From Undaria pinnatifida (Eukaryota > Sar > Phaeophyceae > Laminariales > Alariaceae): a stretch of 64,000 nt of DNA. Each line of letters opens with the position of its first letter. The stretch's first letter is position 1. The DNA lies in NCBI GenBank assembly GCA_012845835.1, contig JABAKD010000021.1, forward strand, positions 4,960,706 through 5,024,705. Direction: 5' to 3'. Both the position numbers and the translations under genes were made by a program. Below the pieces are notes generated by a model that was given only the letters and a program-made list of their open reading frames with translations, made no database searches and was not told where the DNA came from. Positions 52,091 through 64,000 of the stretch are shown here, in pieces.

Positions 52091-54005
52091 ATGGCTGAAC
52101 CCGAGACACCTGCGGGTGGCCGAGTTCAGAGTAATCCGCAGGATGTTGGTGAGAGGATGGTTTCCCTAGAGACGCAGTTGTCCCAACTTACGACTCTAGT
52201 CACGTCGCTTGTTGATCAACAGAAGGAGCAAGTGGAGTCCTCTGTGTCTGCTGTCGCGCCGGGAGGCGGCGGAACAGAGTATGCTGGTGGTACGCATTCT
52301 ACCGATGATGCTACTGGCAGGACCGCGGGAGGTACGGGCGGCGATGCCCAAGGCTTTGGCGTGTCCAGCATGGGGGTTGGGAGTAGTAGTCTTGCTGGCT
52401 CAGGCTTGAACCCTGATGTATTCGCTGTTAATCGTTCCTCTGCTGGTGGTGCAAGCTTTGGTTCGATTGGGATTGGAAGTGGGGCTGTAGGTAGCCAGTC
52501 TTTCGTTCCCGGGACTGTAGGTAGGGCTCTCGGAAGCCAGTCCTCTGTTCCTGCCGAACCTACTCCGTCGAGCAGGTGGTGGGAAAGTGTCGCCAGTGGA
52601 AACAATCTGATTCCTGGGGCCGGCATTACTGATACAGGAGAGAAGTTGGGTGGGGGTCCTTTCAAAGTTCCCAAGGCTTCTGTTTTCGATGGGACAGACG
52701 GGTCTTACCCCTCATGGTCGCAGAATTTTCTGCTAAGTGCCCGGCACAACAATCTGTTTGAGGCGTTTGTTTCCGAGAGACTGAGATTCCGATTGCTGAC
52801 ATTGGTTTCGACTTGACCCCCTGGGTAGAGAAAGGATTCAGTGTGGGTGTGCTGCGTCAGGCTGAGATGGCATGGTGGTTTCTGTTCGACTGCTTGAAGA
52901 AGGATAGTCTGAAAACTATGGTTCGCCACGCTGGTTCTTCCAGCAAGGATGTTCGAGTGCTAAAATATCATTTTCTGCCATTGAGCCAGAGTCAGATTCG
53001 TGTGCAGGAGGAGAAACTCAATCACTGCGCATGCGTTCGAATGAGAATCCCTCGATCTTCTTTGCATCTGTGAGAGAGACGCTTGGTGTGCTTCAAATGC
53101 TGGAAGTCAGGAAAGATGACAGAGAGGTGTGCAACCTGATGCTCGAGGGGCTGTCGCATGAACATAAGACTCTGCGTGAAACTCTGGTGGTGTTCTGCCC
53201 GAATGACCCGTCGTTCATAGAGACTAAAGTGCGTGAACGGTACCTCGACTTGCAGACTCAAGGTGGTCCGAAGAAACACGGTGTTGCTCTGATGTCTAGG
53301 CCTGAGAAGAAGAGTGCGAAGAAGCAGAACTACAAGTCAAGGTCTGACTCCGAGTCTGATTCATCTAAGAAAACGGCGTTTCAAGGGAAGTGTTTCAAGT
53401 GTGGGGAGGTCGGTCACGTGAAGAAGGACTGTCTGGCTCGTGTGATCGCTCATCCCTCCCAGACCGGATCATACGAGGACGCCAAGAATGAAAACGGTGA
53501 GATATCTGAGTTGTTAGTGCTTCTGTCCCAAACTGACTCGGACCTGAGAAATACCTGGAATGATACCATGGTGTTTCTGTCCCAAAATCTCTCAAACGAT
53601 TGGAGTGATGACACGTATCTTGCATCGTGGTATGACTCTGTACTGGTGAATAGGGTGAATTCTTATGGTGCTGATATTCCAACGCTGTATAGTGAAGTGG
53701 CGGACAGGATAAGGAACTATGTCGGTAGTGATCGTGTTATTCGTGATTCTATTCGTGAATATGCCACTCTCACCAAGAAGAGGTGTTTCGAAGATTGGTA
53801 TGCAGACACAGATACCGCTTTCCACATGACAGATTCTCTCTCGTGTATGAAGGATGTGAAGCCTTGCCACAAGAATGTAAAGGGAATTGGTGGCGTGACT
53901 TGTGAGGTAGCTCTTTCAGGAACTCTGGAATTGGTGTTCGTGTCTGCTGACAACGAGTTTTTGGTAGAGTTGAACAATGTGCTGTACTGTCCCAAATTGG
54001 GGTAA
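52091..54005 (+). pseudogene. Copia gag and protease, frameshifted
   Basis: ATG at 52091 opens gag (MAEPETPAGG), a Gly/Ser-rich middle, then GPFKVPKASVFDGTDGSYPS before a 1-bp shift near 52770. Gag continues in another frame as EIPIADIGFDLTPWVEKGFS, and a second shift near 53030 leads to the frame ending at 54005. This contains the zinc knuckle CFKCGEVGHVKKDC and the protease region WYADTDTAFHMTD. Copia proteases normally carry D-S/T-G here; this copy has D-T-D, so the active site looks lost. LYCPKLG ends at a TAA produced by a third shift. Confidence 0.85.
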
Positions 54006-55942
54006 CCTTTTTTTCCCCCAGCGCAGAATTTGATGGCGAGTCATGTAATGGTCTTGGTGGTCCTCGTGGTGTGATGACTGCTTTCCACGGACATGTGACT
54101 TTTGAGAATTTCGATGGCATACTTGTTGCGACTGCGTATCGTGTGGGTGATGACTCTATTGGATCCGTGTTGGCTGCCCTCACTCCTTCAAACCCCAAGC
54201 ACGAAACGAGTATGGATGTGAATGACTTTCATAACATTTATGCTCACTCACATGAAGGATTGCTTCGTACTACTGCAAATCGACTGGGTATCAAGTTGAC
54301 TGGTAGCCTAGATGCTTGTACGGGATGTTCGATGTCGAAGGCAATTAGAAAAGGGATTGCTCGTGAAACTAAATGTAGATCAGATAAAAAGTTAGGGAGA
54401 GTTTATGTTGACCTGGGAGGGAAGAAGGCCGTTGTGTCCATAGGGGGAAGGTATTACCCCATGATTGTGAAGGATGATTTCACAAGGCGTGCATGGATCT
54501 ATTTCCTGAGAAGTAAATCAGACGCTGCGAGTGCTTTCCGGAGTTTTCTTGCTAGTGTGCGTGCTGATGGAATCCCATCATTGGTTGAGATTGTTAGATC
54601 TGACAATGGAGGGGAGTTTTTCGGTGGAGAATTTGCATCTATGTGCAATGAGCTCTTGATTAAGCAAGAGTTCACCCCAGCTTACAGTCCTCAATACAAC
54701 GGTGTTGCAGAGCGTGGCTTGGGATTGATAGAGGAGGCCGCAATGGCGGCTCGTGTTCAGGCGAAAGTTCCTTTTGGGCATGTACAGTTACCTAAGACTG
54801 ACAGACTCTGGGCTGGGGCAATGCAGTGGGCTTGCGAGGCACTTAATCACACGGCTTGTTCTGCTAACCCCGATTCCAAGTCGCCGTACGAAATGTGGTA
54901 TGGGGAAGCTCGTCCTGCTAAACCTTATCAATTTTCGAAACCGGCGTACTGCAAGTGGCAGCGACCGTCGAAGCTGTTTCCGAAGGGTGATAGTTGCTTT
55001 TATGTCGGTCCTTCGAGAGACCACCCGCGTGATTGTCATAGAGTACTTACGAGGGTTGGGACTTTTCAGGAAACGAGGGATGTAACGTGGGAGGCGTTGC
55101 CGTCACAACTCCCTCCACCGCAACCTCTGTTGCCGATAGAGATCGCGGAGGAGGGAGGGGAGGAAAGTGACAACGATGTAGAAGCCGAGGTATGGCCGCT
55201 TGTAGGGAGGGGAGTTGCCCACACACTGTTGCGAAATAACGCGGCAGTGGTCCCCTCTGGTGCAGCAACGAACGAGGTAGTGGTCCCCCCTGGTGAAGCA
55301 GTCGATGTGGTTGAAAGTGTTGACGCAGAGAGTGTAGGTCGATCGCCGTTTGCCCCCTCTGTGCCATCTTCACCCGTTCCCTCTGTGTCGTCTCCAGCAC
55401 CTGAGTTCACCGATAGTGAGGGGCTGGGAGGGCAAGATGTGGGGGAACTAGAGTCGATGGGTCTTGAAGAGCAGGATACAGAGTCTGTAGGGCCGGGAGG
55501 GCAGGAGGCAGAGGCAGAGGCATCTCCTCCAGTTGCTCGTCGTCCGCGGCATGTAGCTGAGCTAGCTGATTTCAACAACCCTGCGCGTGAGAATGATGAA
55601 GTAAGAGAAGGTAGAACTCGCGCGCAAACCCGTGCAGTTAACCAGCAGAATGTATCTAGCCTTGTGGCCACTCTAGGGCCCGTCTGCGCAACAGAGATAA
55701 TATATGCGCTGTTGGCGGAGCAGAGAGCAGGTGACGCAGTGGAATTGCCGAAAGAACTAGTGCAGGACGTAGAGTCTGAGCCTGATAGCTATCAAGAAGC
55801 CCGGCAATCGAAGTACGCCACGATTTGGGATGGAGCTATGTCTGCAGAAGTTGATGGCTTGATAAGGGCAGGAACGTTCACGTTAGCGGTAAAGATCCCA
55901 ATATGCTGTAACGTGATAGATGCTAGATGGGTTTTCAAATAA
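54006..55942 (+). pseudogene. Copia integrase and start of reverse transcriptase
   Basis: From GTG 54071: GAG-pre-integrase zinc motif (FHNIYAHSHEGLLR with CTGC), then integrase core VYVDLGG (D114), VRSDNGGEFF (D178), NGVAERGLG (E214), a D,D(35)E triad, and the GKPY-like KSPYEMWYGEARPAK region. A long Glu/Ser/Pro-rich linker follows, then the RT start (ARWVFK) meets TAA at 55940-55942, where an aromatic or basic residue is usual. The frame upstream of 54071 is open to about 54011, so the break from protease is a 1-bp change. Confidence 0.9.
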
Positions 55943-57325
55943 AAAGCAGACGAGACAGGAAAGATATTGAAGGCCAAGGCTAGGCTTGTCGCGAAGGGCT
56001 TCAGGCAGAAGTATGGTGTATACTATCTTGAGACTTTCTCGCCTACTGCAAATCCTGCATCAATTCGATTGTTGGTAGCATTGGCGTGCAAGTATGATTT
56101 GGAATTACTCCACTGGGACATTGAGCAGGCGTTTGTTCAGTCGAAGTTGGATCACGAGGTGTTCATGAAGTTGCCTCCTGGCTGTGGTTCGATGTCAGGA
56201 AAGGTTGTCCGTCTGAACAAGAGTTTGTACGCATTGAAGCAGGCATCTAAAACATTTTACAAGAGGCTAGTATCGGATCTAAAGAGGATTGGTTTCGAGC
56301 AGTCTCTGTGTGACCCCTGTGTGCTGCGTTTCATGATGGGAGACGAGGTGATAGGGATGGTCGCGATTCACGTGGATGACATTCTGTATGCAGGAACTAA
56401 GAGTCTTGCCAAGGTGGTTGTAGAAGCTCTAGGCGATTCTCTTCCTACAAAGAATTTGGGTGAGGTCAAGTTCTTTCTTGGTTGCGCATTTATTCGCGAC
56501 CGCGAGGCTGGCATGATTGAGATTTCTCAGGAGAGTTACATCAGGAGTGTGCTTGAGAGATTCAAAATTTGTCGCACCAGCTCGATCCCTGCTTCCCCTG
56601 CTAACGATAACAGGTCCGTGATGGAGGATGAGGAGGCAGGAGATGTGCCGTTCCGAGAGGTAGTGGGGTGCCTGATGTGGATCGCCAATGGGACGAGGCC
56701 TGACATCTCGAATGCTGTGCGGGCGGTGGCGAGGCACTCTCATGAGCCAAAGAAGAGAGACTGGAAGGCAGCTCAGAAGATTCTGAACTATCTTCTGGAA
56801 ACGGCACATCTAACTCTGAAGTACAAGAGAGACAGTACGGTTGATGACGTAGGCACGTTGGTGTACGTAGATGCAGACTTTGCCAGCAAGGCCACTGACC
56901 GTAGATCAGTTTCGGGAGCACTAGTTATTGTGGCTGCCTGTCTTGTAGATTGGCTTTCTTGGACGCCGAAATGCGTTTCGCAGTTGACTTCTGAGGCAGA
57001 GTATCTTGCGATGGGCGATGGTGTGAAGGAGTCTCTGTTTGTGAACGGAATACTTCAGTTCTTGAGGCCTAGTGTAGAGCCTCGTAAAATTGACGTCCTT
57101 GAGGACAACGAGGGAGCGATTGCGCTTGCAGAGAATCCGCTTAGCTCGAGCAGGAGTAAGCACATCGACGTGAGGCACCACTTTCTTAGAAATCTGACCG
57201 AGGAGGGTGTGATCGAGATCACGCATGTTCCCAGCGAAAAACAACATGCGGACATCCTCACGAAGGCTCTGCCGAGAAGTATTTTTGAAGTTCACCGTGA
57301 CTTTGCATTTGGCTCTAGGAAGTAG
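55943..57325 (+). pseudogene. Copia reverse transcriptase and RNase H
   Basis: Same frame as the integrase, resuming after the TAA with KADETGKILKAKARLVAKGF. RT motifs: HWDIEQAFVQSKL, LNKSLYALKQASKTFY, and AIHVDDILYAG (HVDD in place of the commoner YVDD). RNase H: LVYVDADFASKATDRRSVSG, TSEAEYLAM, EDNEGAIALAEN, SKHIDVRHHFLR and ADILTKALPR. It ends at TAG 57323-57325, 71 bp before the 3' LTR. Confidence 0.9.
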
Positions 57326-57396
57326 GAGTCTGATTTTTTTTTGTTTGTCATACTGCATGTTGTGGGTCTGGTAGATACAACAGCCCCTGGGGAGGG

Positions 57397-57816
57397 TGTT
57401 GGTGATAGCGGCAATGTGTATCGGCCGAGCTGCTGTAGATCATCTGATTGGATAATTTGAATATTGAATTGTCAATTGTAGTAAGTTGATGCCTGATATT
57501 CTGGGAATATTCTTTGTGGTACTTCGGTAGGTTGTACACAAGTACGAGCTATACAATGGACCGCAGGTGTGTGTGTCGGTACATTGGTATGTGGTACATT
57601 GGACACTTATCCAGTAGGAAGGTTCAGGCATTGTTGCTGTAGGTCTGACTATCAGGCTATTGTCATGTTAGGGGTATTGTTTGTGGTACGGAGGGTGAGG
57701 TTGTGCGCGCCCACGAGCGCCCCCACCTTGCTCACTCCACCTTGCCTACCTGTCTCAGAAGGGCAATTGCTCAATAATACAACATATTTTCCCCAGAAGC
57801 CACGAGTTTACCAACA
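57397..57816 (+). repeat. Copia 3' LTR
   Basis: 420 bp, TGTTGGTGATAGCGG to TTTACCAACA, followed by the TGATG duplication. Confidence 0.95.
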
Positions 57817-57821
57817 TGATG

Positions 57822-57895
57822 AAGCTCTGGTGAAAGGTGGAACTCCGGTGAAGATGGAGCTCTAGTCGCGAAGCTCAGGTGACGACGAAGCTCTG
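57822..57895 (+). repeat. Minisatellite, right of the Copia insertion
   Basis: AAGCTCTGGTGAAAGGTGGA, ACTCCGGTGAAGATGGAGCT and CGAAGCTCAGGTGACGACGA: same units as 51181-51574, showing that the Copia element split one array. Confidence 0.85.
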
Positions 57896-57899
57896 GTCA

Positions 57900-60800
57900 C
57901 GGTGTTCGCGCGGCAGTGGGGGGGGTTCGATGATCTTGGGGGTGTAGCCGCAGGTACTGGCGAGAAAAACCGTAGTCGGAAGGGCTGTCCACAGTTTCCA
58001 GCGGCGGCGGTGGAGCGATGACGGCTCTGGGAAAATAATGGTCCGACGAAGGATGAGGAGGGCCAAAAAGGGATGACCCAATGGTGGGCGCTGGGGAGAA
58101 CGAAGGACGGCCTGAAATCCAATCCAGGAGGAGCGCCAGGGTCTTCGGCGTCTTTCTCGGAGCTGGCTAGCGAACCGGAGGCGATGTCATGGGCCGAAAT
58201 AGACCCGACGGAGGTTTTGGCGCGGAGAAGGGGTCGACGGATTTTTGGTATGGTCCGCAGTGGTGAGTTGCCAAAAGTATTTCCAGCGAAACGTGGTGGT
58301 GCATGGGGCAGGAGGGAGGGGTTTAAGCCCACCCCAGTCAATGCCTAACAGGAAGGGTGCACGGTTTGCGCGTCGCCGGTGGATGGGGGCGGATGGTGAT
58401 GGTGGGTCGAAAGGAAGGGGGAACTAGCCCACCCAAAACGATACCCGGGATGGGATGCTGACATATTTCGACGTGGGCAGCGAAGAGGCCGTGGAACGGC
58501 TCGATTGCTGGCTAAAAAGGTCCCACACGTACCAGGCTCGGGAGTTTCAAGAGCCCGAGAAAAAAAAAAAAAAAACTCGGAAGAAGGGGGCGGTGGAATG
58601 GTAGAAGTGGGTCGTAGAGGACAGGTAGCGAGCCCACCCAAACCGATAGTCGGTTCGAAACGCTCATGCCCGGAAAAAAAAATTAACTCCAACTCAGAAT
58701 ATGGGAGCGGCGGGATGTGGTGGTGGGTTGGGAGGGACGGGGGAACGAGCCCATCCAAGTCGATGCCCGGGTCGGAGTGGTCATAACCGGAAAGGAACAA
58801 AACCACAGGTTCAGATGGTAAACCTATATAAATGTTAGGGTAGGGGGGGTGGCGACAGTGGCGTCACAGACGTGCCTTCAGGGACGGGTAGGGGTTGCCT
58901 AGGTTCAGGTGGCAATATTACAGGGCTGTTGAGGCAAAAAGGGGGTGGTGGCATTGGTGTCGCTGATATGTCTTCCGGGACGGATGAGGATTCGCTACCG
59001 TTGGGTTGGAGGGGAACTGTTCGGTGTTCACTGGCAACGGAAACGGAGTCAGTCGATGGTTGGACAAGAAGAACACGTACGACAAGAAAAAAAAAACACT
59101 GGGGAATAGATTGCCGTGGTGGCGAACCAAGGTGGATATGAGAAAGGCGGTGTAGACGGAAGCATCGACGCGCGAGCGCCGGTGAACTGTGGTTGGGAAG
59201 GTCGTCCGTGGTTGTGTCGTCGAAGAAAGCTGAAGGGCCGTAGGTGGCAAGGATCCGGTTAATGGGGGGGTAGCTAAAGAGCTGGGTGGGGAGCGATAAA
59301 TCGCGGGTTTGTTGTGGTTGGGGAAAGACGGAAAACTCGTCGTTGGCCTGGGTACGCTGGTGGGTAAACTGAAAGGCTGACCGGGAGGTGTCGTTGGTAG
59401 CTTGGTATGGGCGGGATAGTTTGGGCCAAGGTAGCCGTGAAAAGGGGGCGGTAGGGGCTCCAACGTTTGTCGAAAGGAGAACCAACCAGGCCGTGAGGAG
59501 GAGGGCGGTTGCTTTCTCCGGATGGTCGGCGGTGTCGGGGACAGATCGGTGACGAGTTCAGTGAAGCCAACCCAACCAGATGGAGGGGATGGCTGCTATC
59601 CTCGAGTCCGTAGGAAACATCGCCAGGCGGTGATCTTCGGCGGGATATACGGGACCCAAGCACAGTGGCTCTGTTGGGTCACGTGTGGTCAGAAGCGTGC
59701 AGGCGGTGGGCCGTGGTATGGGCGGGATTGGCGGAGACCGGAGCAAGGCGGCTCTTAGGTAACACGTCGGGGTGGAGAAGGGCATGGGGTGTTCGGCAGG
59801 TGCGCCTCGGTGGTAATGGAGGGGGCCGGGACGGAGGTGCTCCGTGGAAACCGGTCGCGTTGAAGAGGGGGCGCGGCAGAGTTGTTCTGTCGCGTTGGAA
59901 AGGGTCGGAGCGAGGTCGGTAGTATGAGGGGTCGGTTAGAAATGCCGAGACCGAAGGGGATGACTCGTTTGCAACGCGGCAGGTTAGGGGGAAAAGGCGG
60001 CTGCCAACCGAATAAAGCGGTTATTGCTTCTGCCTATGGATGGGATTGCCAGTCTCGGGTGTACCGTTGCCGAAGCTAGAGATACGAACTGGGAGGGCGG
60101 TGGTAGACGTCGAGGGTCGTTGGGTGGTGGTACGGGAATATTTTCCGGCGTTTGTCGGCCTCGAAACCATTGTCCCAGGTAGGTAATAAAAGAGCTCCGG
60201 TGTTTGTCGACCTCGGAACAAATGTCCATGGCTGGTCGTAGGAACGGTTCCGATACTTGGTCGAAGCCGGAATGAGCTGCGGGGTCGTGGTGTTGCAAAA
60301 AATGCCGGTGTCGGGCGATGTCGGAAACTACTCCACACCGTGATAAAAAAAAACCGTAGAGGAAGAATCCGAAAGAGTGGCACTGCTAAAGGTTGAACAT
60401 CCCAGAAGAGGTAGTTCGGTGTAGGCTGGCTGCGGTGAGCCGCCAAGCAGTGGTCAGTTGCGGCTGTCTGTAGGACTGTCGCGTGGCAATGGCGAGGGTG
60501 CAGCTGGCTGATTCAGAGAAAAGAGCCGGCTGGATCTACGTGATCGCAAAGGGAGTCTCGGTATTGTATCACCGAGGCTCTGGGAGGGTCTCCGTGGGTG
60601 GCGTTTAAAGGAGCGGGGCGAAGATACCCTGGGGGTCCTGTCTCCAAGCGGCGCTGGATGAGCAGGATAGGACTCGCAAGGAAATGCTGTACCTGTGGTC
60701 CGTGTCCACGCAATCCACGAGGGTTGCGGGGAAGACGGGGCAGGGGGCTCAGGGCATATCCTGGTCAACTATGATCGCGAGTCTTCCGTCGTCATGACGG

Positions 60801-63800
60801 GATTGTTCCTTGGGCCTAGGGGCAGTGGTGCTATCAACACCGTGGCAGCGAGTGGGGATCCGTCGTTCGCGGGCCCAACTTTGCCACTGAAAAACGCGCA
60901 CGTCTTAGGACGAGCGCGGGTGGAGCCGCCGGTAAATAGGCGAGGCGGGCTCAGGATGCGATGGCCCGAATTTGGAATCAGAAGTTTCGCGCTGTGGTCC
61001 GGAACCGCTGGTAGCCGTAGTCTTCGGCAAGTAGCGTTGCTCATGGGTGGAAGGCGTCGAGTGGAGCATCTCAGTAGGGCTCGACGTCTTGGCCCCCTCG
61101 CACCCACACCTCAAGACCATCGCTAGAACAAGGGGATCAGGCTTGGACAAGCGATATCGTATGTATGGGGCTGGGCGGGGGGGGTAGGTTGTTGGGGGGC
61201 GGGGGCGTGGGTGGAGCTCGTTCTTTCAAAGTTGAAGCTAGAACCTCGTCCGCAATTAGATGGCCTGGCGCTGGTAGTGCTGTGTCGGTTGATCAGCGTC
61301 TAGCGTCCAGGGATTTGTGCCTTGATGGTTATCGGCCGGCCACGCTGGTGCGGTCGATGTTGTCGTCGTTGTCGCAGCAGTTGCCCGAGAAAGAAAGGCG
61401 ATCATGGCGCTTTACCCCAAAAATAGGTGCCACGGCATTTTCAACGAGCGGCACTGGTTGTCGCGGGTTATTGCCGGGTGATGGCGCCGGGTGCACGGTC
61501 CGCGCGTTTTCGCAACTGCCAAAAGTAAAACCAACATCCTGAAGTATGCCCATACCTGGGTTGAGCGCACGAGAGGCGTAGCGGTGTGGTTACAGTGCGA
61601 GAGTGTCGCTGGCACGATGCAGGCGTCAGAAGAAACGCCAGAAAGCAAGCGGAGTGATACTCGATGGCCAGGTGGTTGATAATGATGCTCGTCGCAGGTT
61701 GTGTCCCGTATCGCAATATGTGGTGGTTGCGAGCCACCACTTTTTGCGGTTCGTGAGACAGACGCAGGCGTCGTGGGCGTCAGAATTCGGGTGGTCGCGA
61801 CCGCCGTCGCGGCCACTACGGATAGGATGGCGTCTGCGTCGTTGGGCGACTTTGCTGTCGCTGTTACTGCGGTCAACATCGGTGATGTAGGTGGTAGGCG
61901 GAGAAGAATGGTGGTGTAGGTGGTAGTCGGAGAAGAACGGTGGTCTTGACCCGAGCAGTAGGTGATGCGGGGGGGGTGCGTGCGGCGTTTTTGGGGGCTA
62001 GTTGCGGAGGGCGTATGCGGCGTTTTTAGGCCGTGGGTTCACGGAAGGGAGTCGGAATTGCAAGGAAATCGACCGAACCGGCAGATTACCGCAGACGGAG
62101 CGTAGTTGGGTAGGTACGACGTGGCCAATAACCGAAAAAATATTTTACCGCAGACAGGGGTGTCTTTGGGTGCCGCCCGGTCGAGACCGTGGGTGCGCCG
62201 TATGCAGTTGTGAGTGAGTACCAGCAAACAAAAGCAGGAGCGAATGGGCGCAGGAGGTTAAGCGCAGTGATGGGCGGGCGAATCTGAACCGTAGTGGTGA
62301 TAGACGCGGCCGCGTGGGGTGGGCGGCTATGGGAGCCGGGGATGGGATGTGAACAGCAACGTTTCGGTTGGGGCGGTAGTCGTGGCTCAGATGGGGGGTG
62401 TGGGGGTGTGTGCAAGAGACGATCAAACTCGAGTACACGAGCTGGTAGTGCACAAAGGGCTGTAGACACGGTGGCATAATATGTAGAAGCCATCGCGGCG
62501 CTGGTCTCATGGATGCCGTTGCGGCGACACACTCTGTGGTAGTCGTCGCTGTACTTGTGGCGTTGTTGCGATCCCCCACGGAAAAAAAAATTAACCTCTT
62601 GCCCTCCGGTGCTAAACAAAAATCGCAGTCGCATCAGGTGGGCGTCTCTCGTAGAGGGATCCGTCCTCCTAGTCTCGGCGTGTAAGGTAGCTGTACCAAA
62701 CGTCGAGGGATCCGGTTTGACTGAAATGGGTCGGGGTCAGTGGCGGCGGTGAAAATGCCGTCACGACCCCAGCCGCAAAAATGCGCTCCGGGCATTATTT
62801 CGATTTTATGGAACAAAATGACAAGGTCCTTCACAGTAACTGTACCACCCATGGCTACAGCAGAAGAAGAACGCGAAGCACACTGTTCATTGTGAGCGTT
62901 GAGGGGTTGGGTCCTGGTTGGTGCGGGATTTACCGCGAAGGTGGGGGGGGGTCTATGTTGGTCCGGAATGGATAGGGAAGGTATCGCACGCACCGGAGTA
63001 GAGAAGTAGGATGTAGTACAAGTAGTTTTCGAACGTCACCAAGAAGACCGGAGGGTGATAGATGATTGTAGAGATTCCCGGGGGAGGAGCGTGGTGCTCG
63101 GGAGATGGTTAGAACCACCGAGTTATCCAGTCGAAAAAAAAACAGATTCAGACCTTACAACACGGACAATATGTGTACCTCTTGTACCCGTCGATAACCT
63201 AAGCTATATTTGAGGTTTTTCCGAAGCACAAATCCGGACCTAAAAATGACGGTGTACTTCCGGGGTACACTGTTTTAAAAATACCGGGGGTGGTTCCGTG
63301 TAACACGCGAAATATACTCGTGAAAAAGATAGAGAGATGGCACTCGGAGCGCGGCGCACTCGGAGTGCGGTTGTAGTCAACAGAATTTTGCTCAAGCACG
63401 ATCCTAATACAGTTTGGGTCATTCCAACGCTGCATCAGGTCGGGGATGCGTAACAGCGAAAACGGAATCCTCATAAAAATAGCTCAAACACGCGTGGGGT
63501 ATTAAGCGTATTGACGAGGCTTGTGGCACCTTGAATCTTACCCTCACAGAGGTTTTCCAAATAGAACACAGTGCACCGTAAGAGGATTTTATAAAATACT
63601 ACCGATATTATACAGTGGGATGCTCGACGTGTAATACCGTTGTTCGCGCATTCTGGGGTTGAAATCCCCAAAGATTTAATGCACCGTGACAAAGCAATCA
63701 TTGTCAATTGCGTTAGTCAGCATTATTTGCAGCGCGTGTTGATGCTCGTGACAAGGCGATCGTGGGTGCATGACCATTTTTGATATCAACAGTAGATATC

Positions 63801-63990
63801 GATTAAATGCAACGCGCGGCGAAACCAGGGACACGCATTATCGCACCGACATACGGCAGTGTCACGAAACTGCCATGGGACTGCCATGCACGCCCCTCGT
63901 GAGGTTTCATGCCACTCGCATGGAACTGGCGTGGGACCGTCGTCATGGGACTGCCAAGGGATTGCCACGGGGCTGCCAAGATGCTGCGAA
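57900..63990. other. G-rich, ORF-poor degenerate tract
   Basis: Until about 62.6 kb the plus strand is clearly G-rich over C. Long frames on either strand are Gly/Arg- or Pro/His/Ser-rich artefacts. No domain, splice-joined exon set or transposase was recognised. From 62.7 kb the composition becomes more balanced. Near the right edge (63830-64000) a short array of GGGACTGCCA(T/A)GG units begins and runs off the window. Confidence 0.5.
58290..58800 (+). repeat. Four-unit degenerate tandem repeat, roughly 100-190 bp apart
   Basis: Each unit ends AGCCCA(C/T)CC(A/C)A(A/G), then (C/T)GAT(A/G)(C/G)C(C/G)GG-type sequence, at about 58330, 58430, 58630 and 58750, each preceded by GGTGGTGGGT or GAAGTGGGT runs. 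Confidence 0.55.
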
Positions 63991-64000
63991 GGGGCTGCCA
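63830..64000 (+). repeat. CTGCCA-rich tandem repeat at the right edge
   Basis: Imperfect units of ATGGGACTGCCATG, GGAACTGGCGTGGGAC and GGGGCTGCCAAGATGCTGC, spaced 10-20 bp and continuing past the window end. Confidence 0.6.

Larger units (their letters stand above)
51580..57816 (+). mobile_element. Copia-type LTR retrotransposon, young but broken
   Basis: LTRs 51580-51999 and 57397-57816 (420 bp each, TGTTGG to CCAACA) differ at only a handful of sites. TGATG flanks both ends (51575-51579, 57817-57821). Order gag, zinc knuckle, protease, integrase, reverse transcriptase, RNase H is that of Copia. At least three frameshifts and one TAA interrupt it. The polypurine tract CCTGGGGAGGG ends at 57396. 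The site after the 5' LTR does not begin TGG, so the primer may be an internal tRNA segment, as in several Copia elements. Confidence 0.95.

Noticed and set aside
57862-62634. Many 100-200-codon frames on the minus strand (Pro/His/Ser-rich)
   Set aside because: They are in a C-rich strand with few stops, overlap one another in several frames and show no domain or splice pattern.

Overview
The window is eukaryotic nuclear DNA: spliceosomal introns with GT-AG ends, LTR and non-LTR retrotransposons, foldback elements, microsatellites and a TTAGGG-type repeat, with no operon-like coding. Splice-joined exons encode a seven-transmembrane receptor with a C-terminal RGS domain. That gene structure, the very long introns and the repeat load suit an algal or other protist genome (a stramenopile alga would fit), but the sequence does not settle the lineage.

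1-27.3 kb, minus strand: one gene dominates. Seven exons (27243 down to 2731) join with matching phases into about 331 residues: a short acidic N-terminus, seven hydrophobic helices with the usual TM3/loop-2 cysteine pair, then the start of an RGS domain. Introns run from 348 bp to 11.6 kb and are full of mobile elements. These include LINE 3' ends, one LINE copy carrying a small insert that itself carries a 797-bp TIR element, small MITEs, a solo LTR and poly-G/poly-C tracts. The rest of the RGS domain lies beyond the left edge or in exons I cannot recognise.

27.3-34.4 kb: mostly non-coding. A Ty3-type LTR element (29197-33691, 269-bp LTRs, TSD TGTA) has lost protease, RT and RNase H but keeps an integrase with chromodomain-like and Tudor-like ends, broken by one TAG.

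34.4-46.97 kb: no supported gene. It holds a retroposed tRNA 3' fragment, a stack of diverged segmental duplications (34.5-38.8 kb), a 373-bp TRIM that shares its primer-binding site with the Ty3 element, several interspersed families, and two copies of an about 0.8-kb sequence in inverted orientation (38.78 and 46.19 kb).

46.97-64 kb: long ORF-poor DNA with a purine- and G-rich plus strand and degenerate tandem repeats. A young but broken Copia element (51580-57816, TSD TGATG) is inserted in a minisatellite here.

The elements appear linked: the RT-less Ty3 element and the TRIM share a PBS, so both would depend on the same outside RT source. The receptor gene's introns also show G-tract/C-tract pairs that could fold their ends together.
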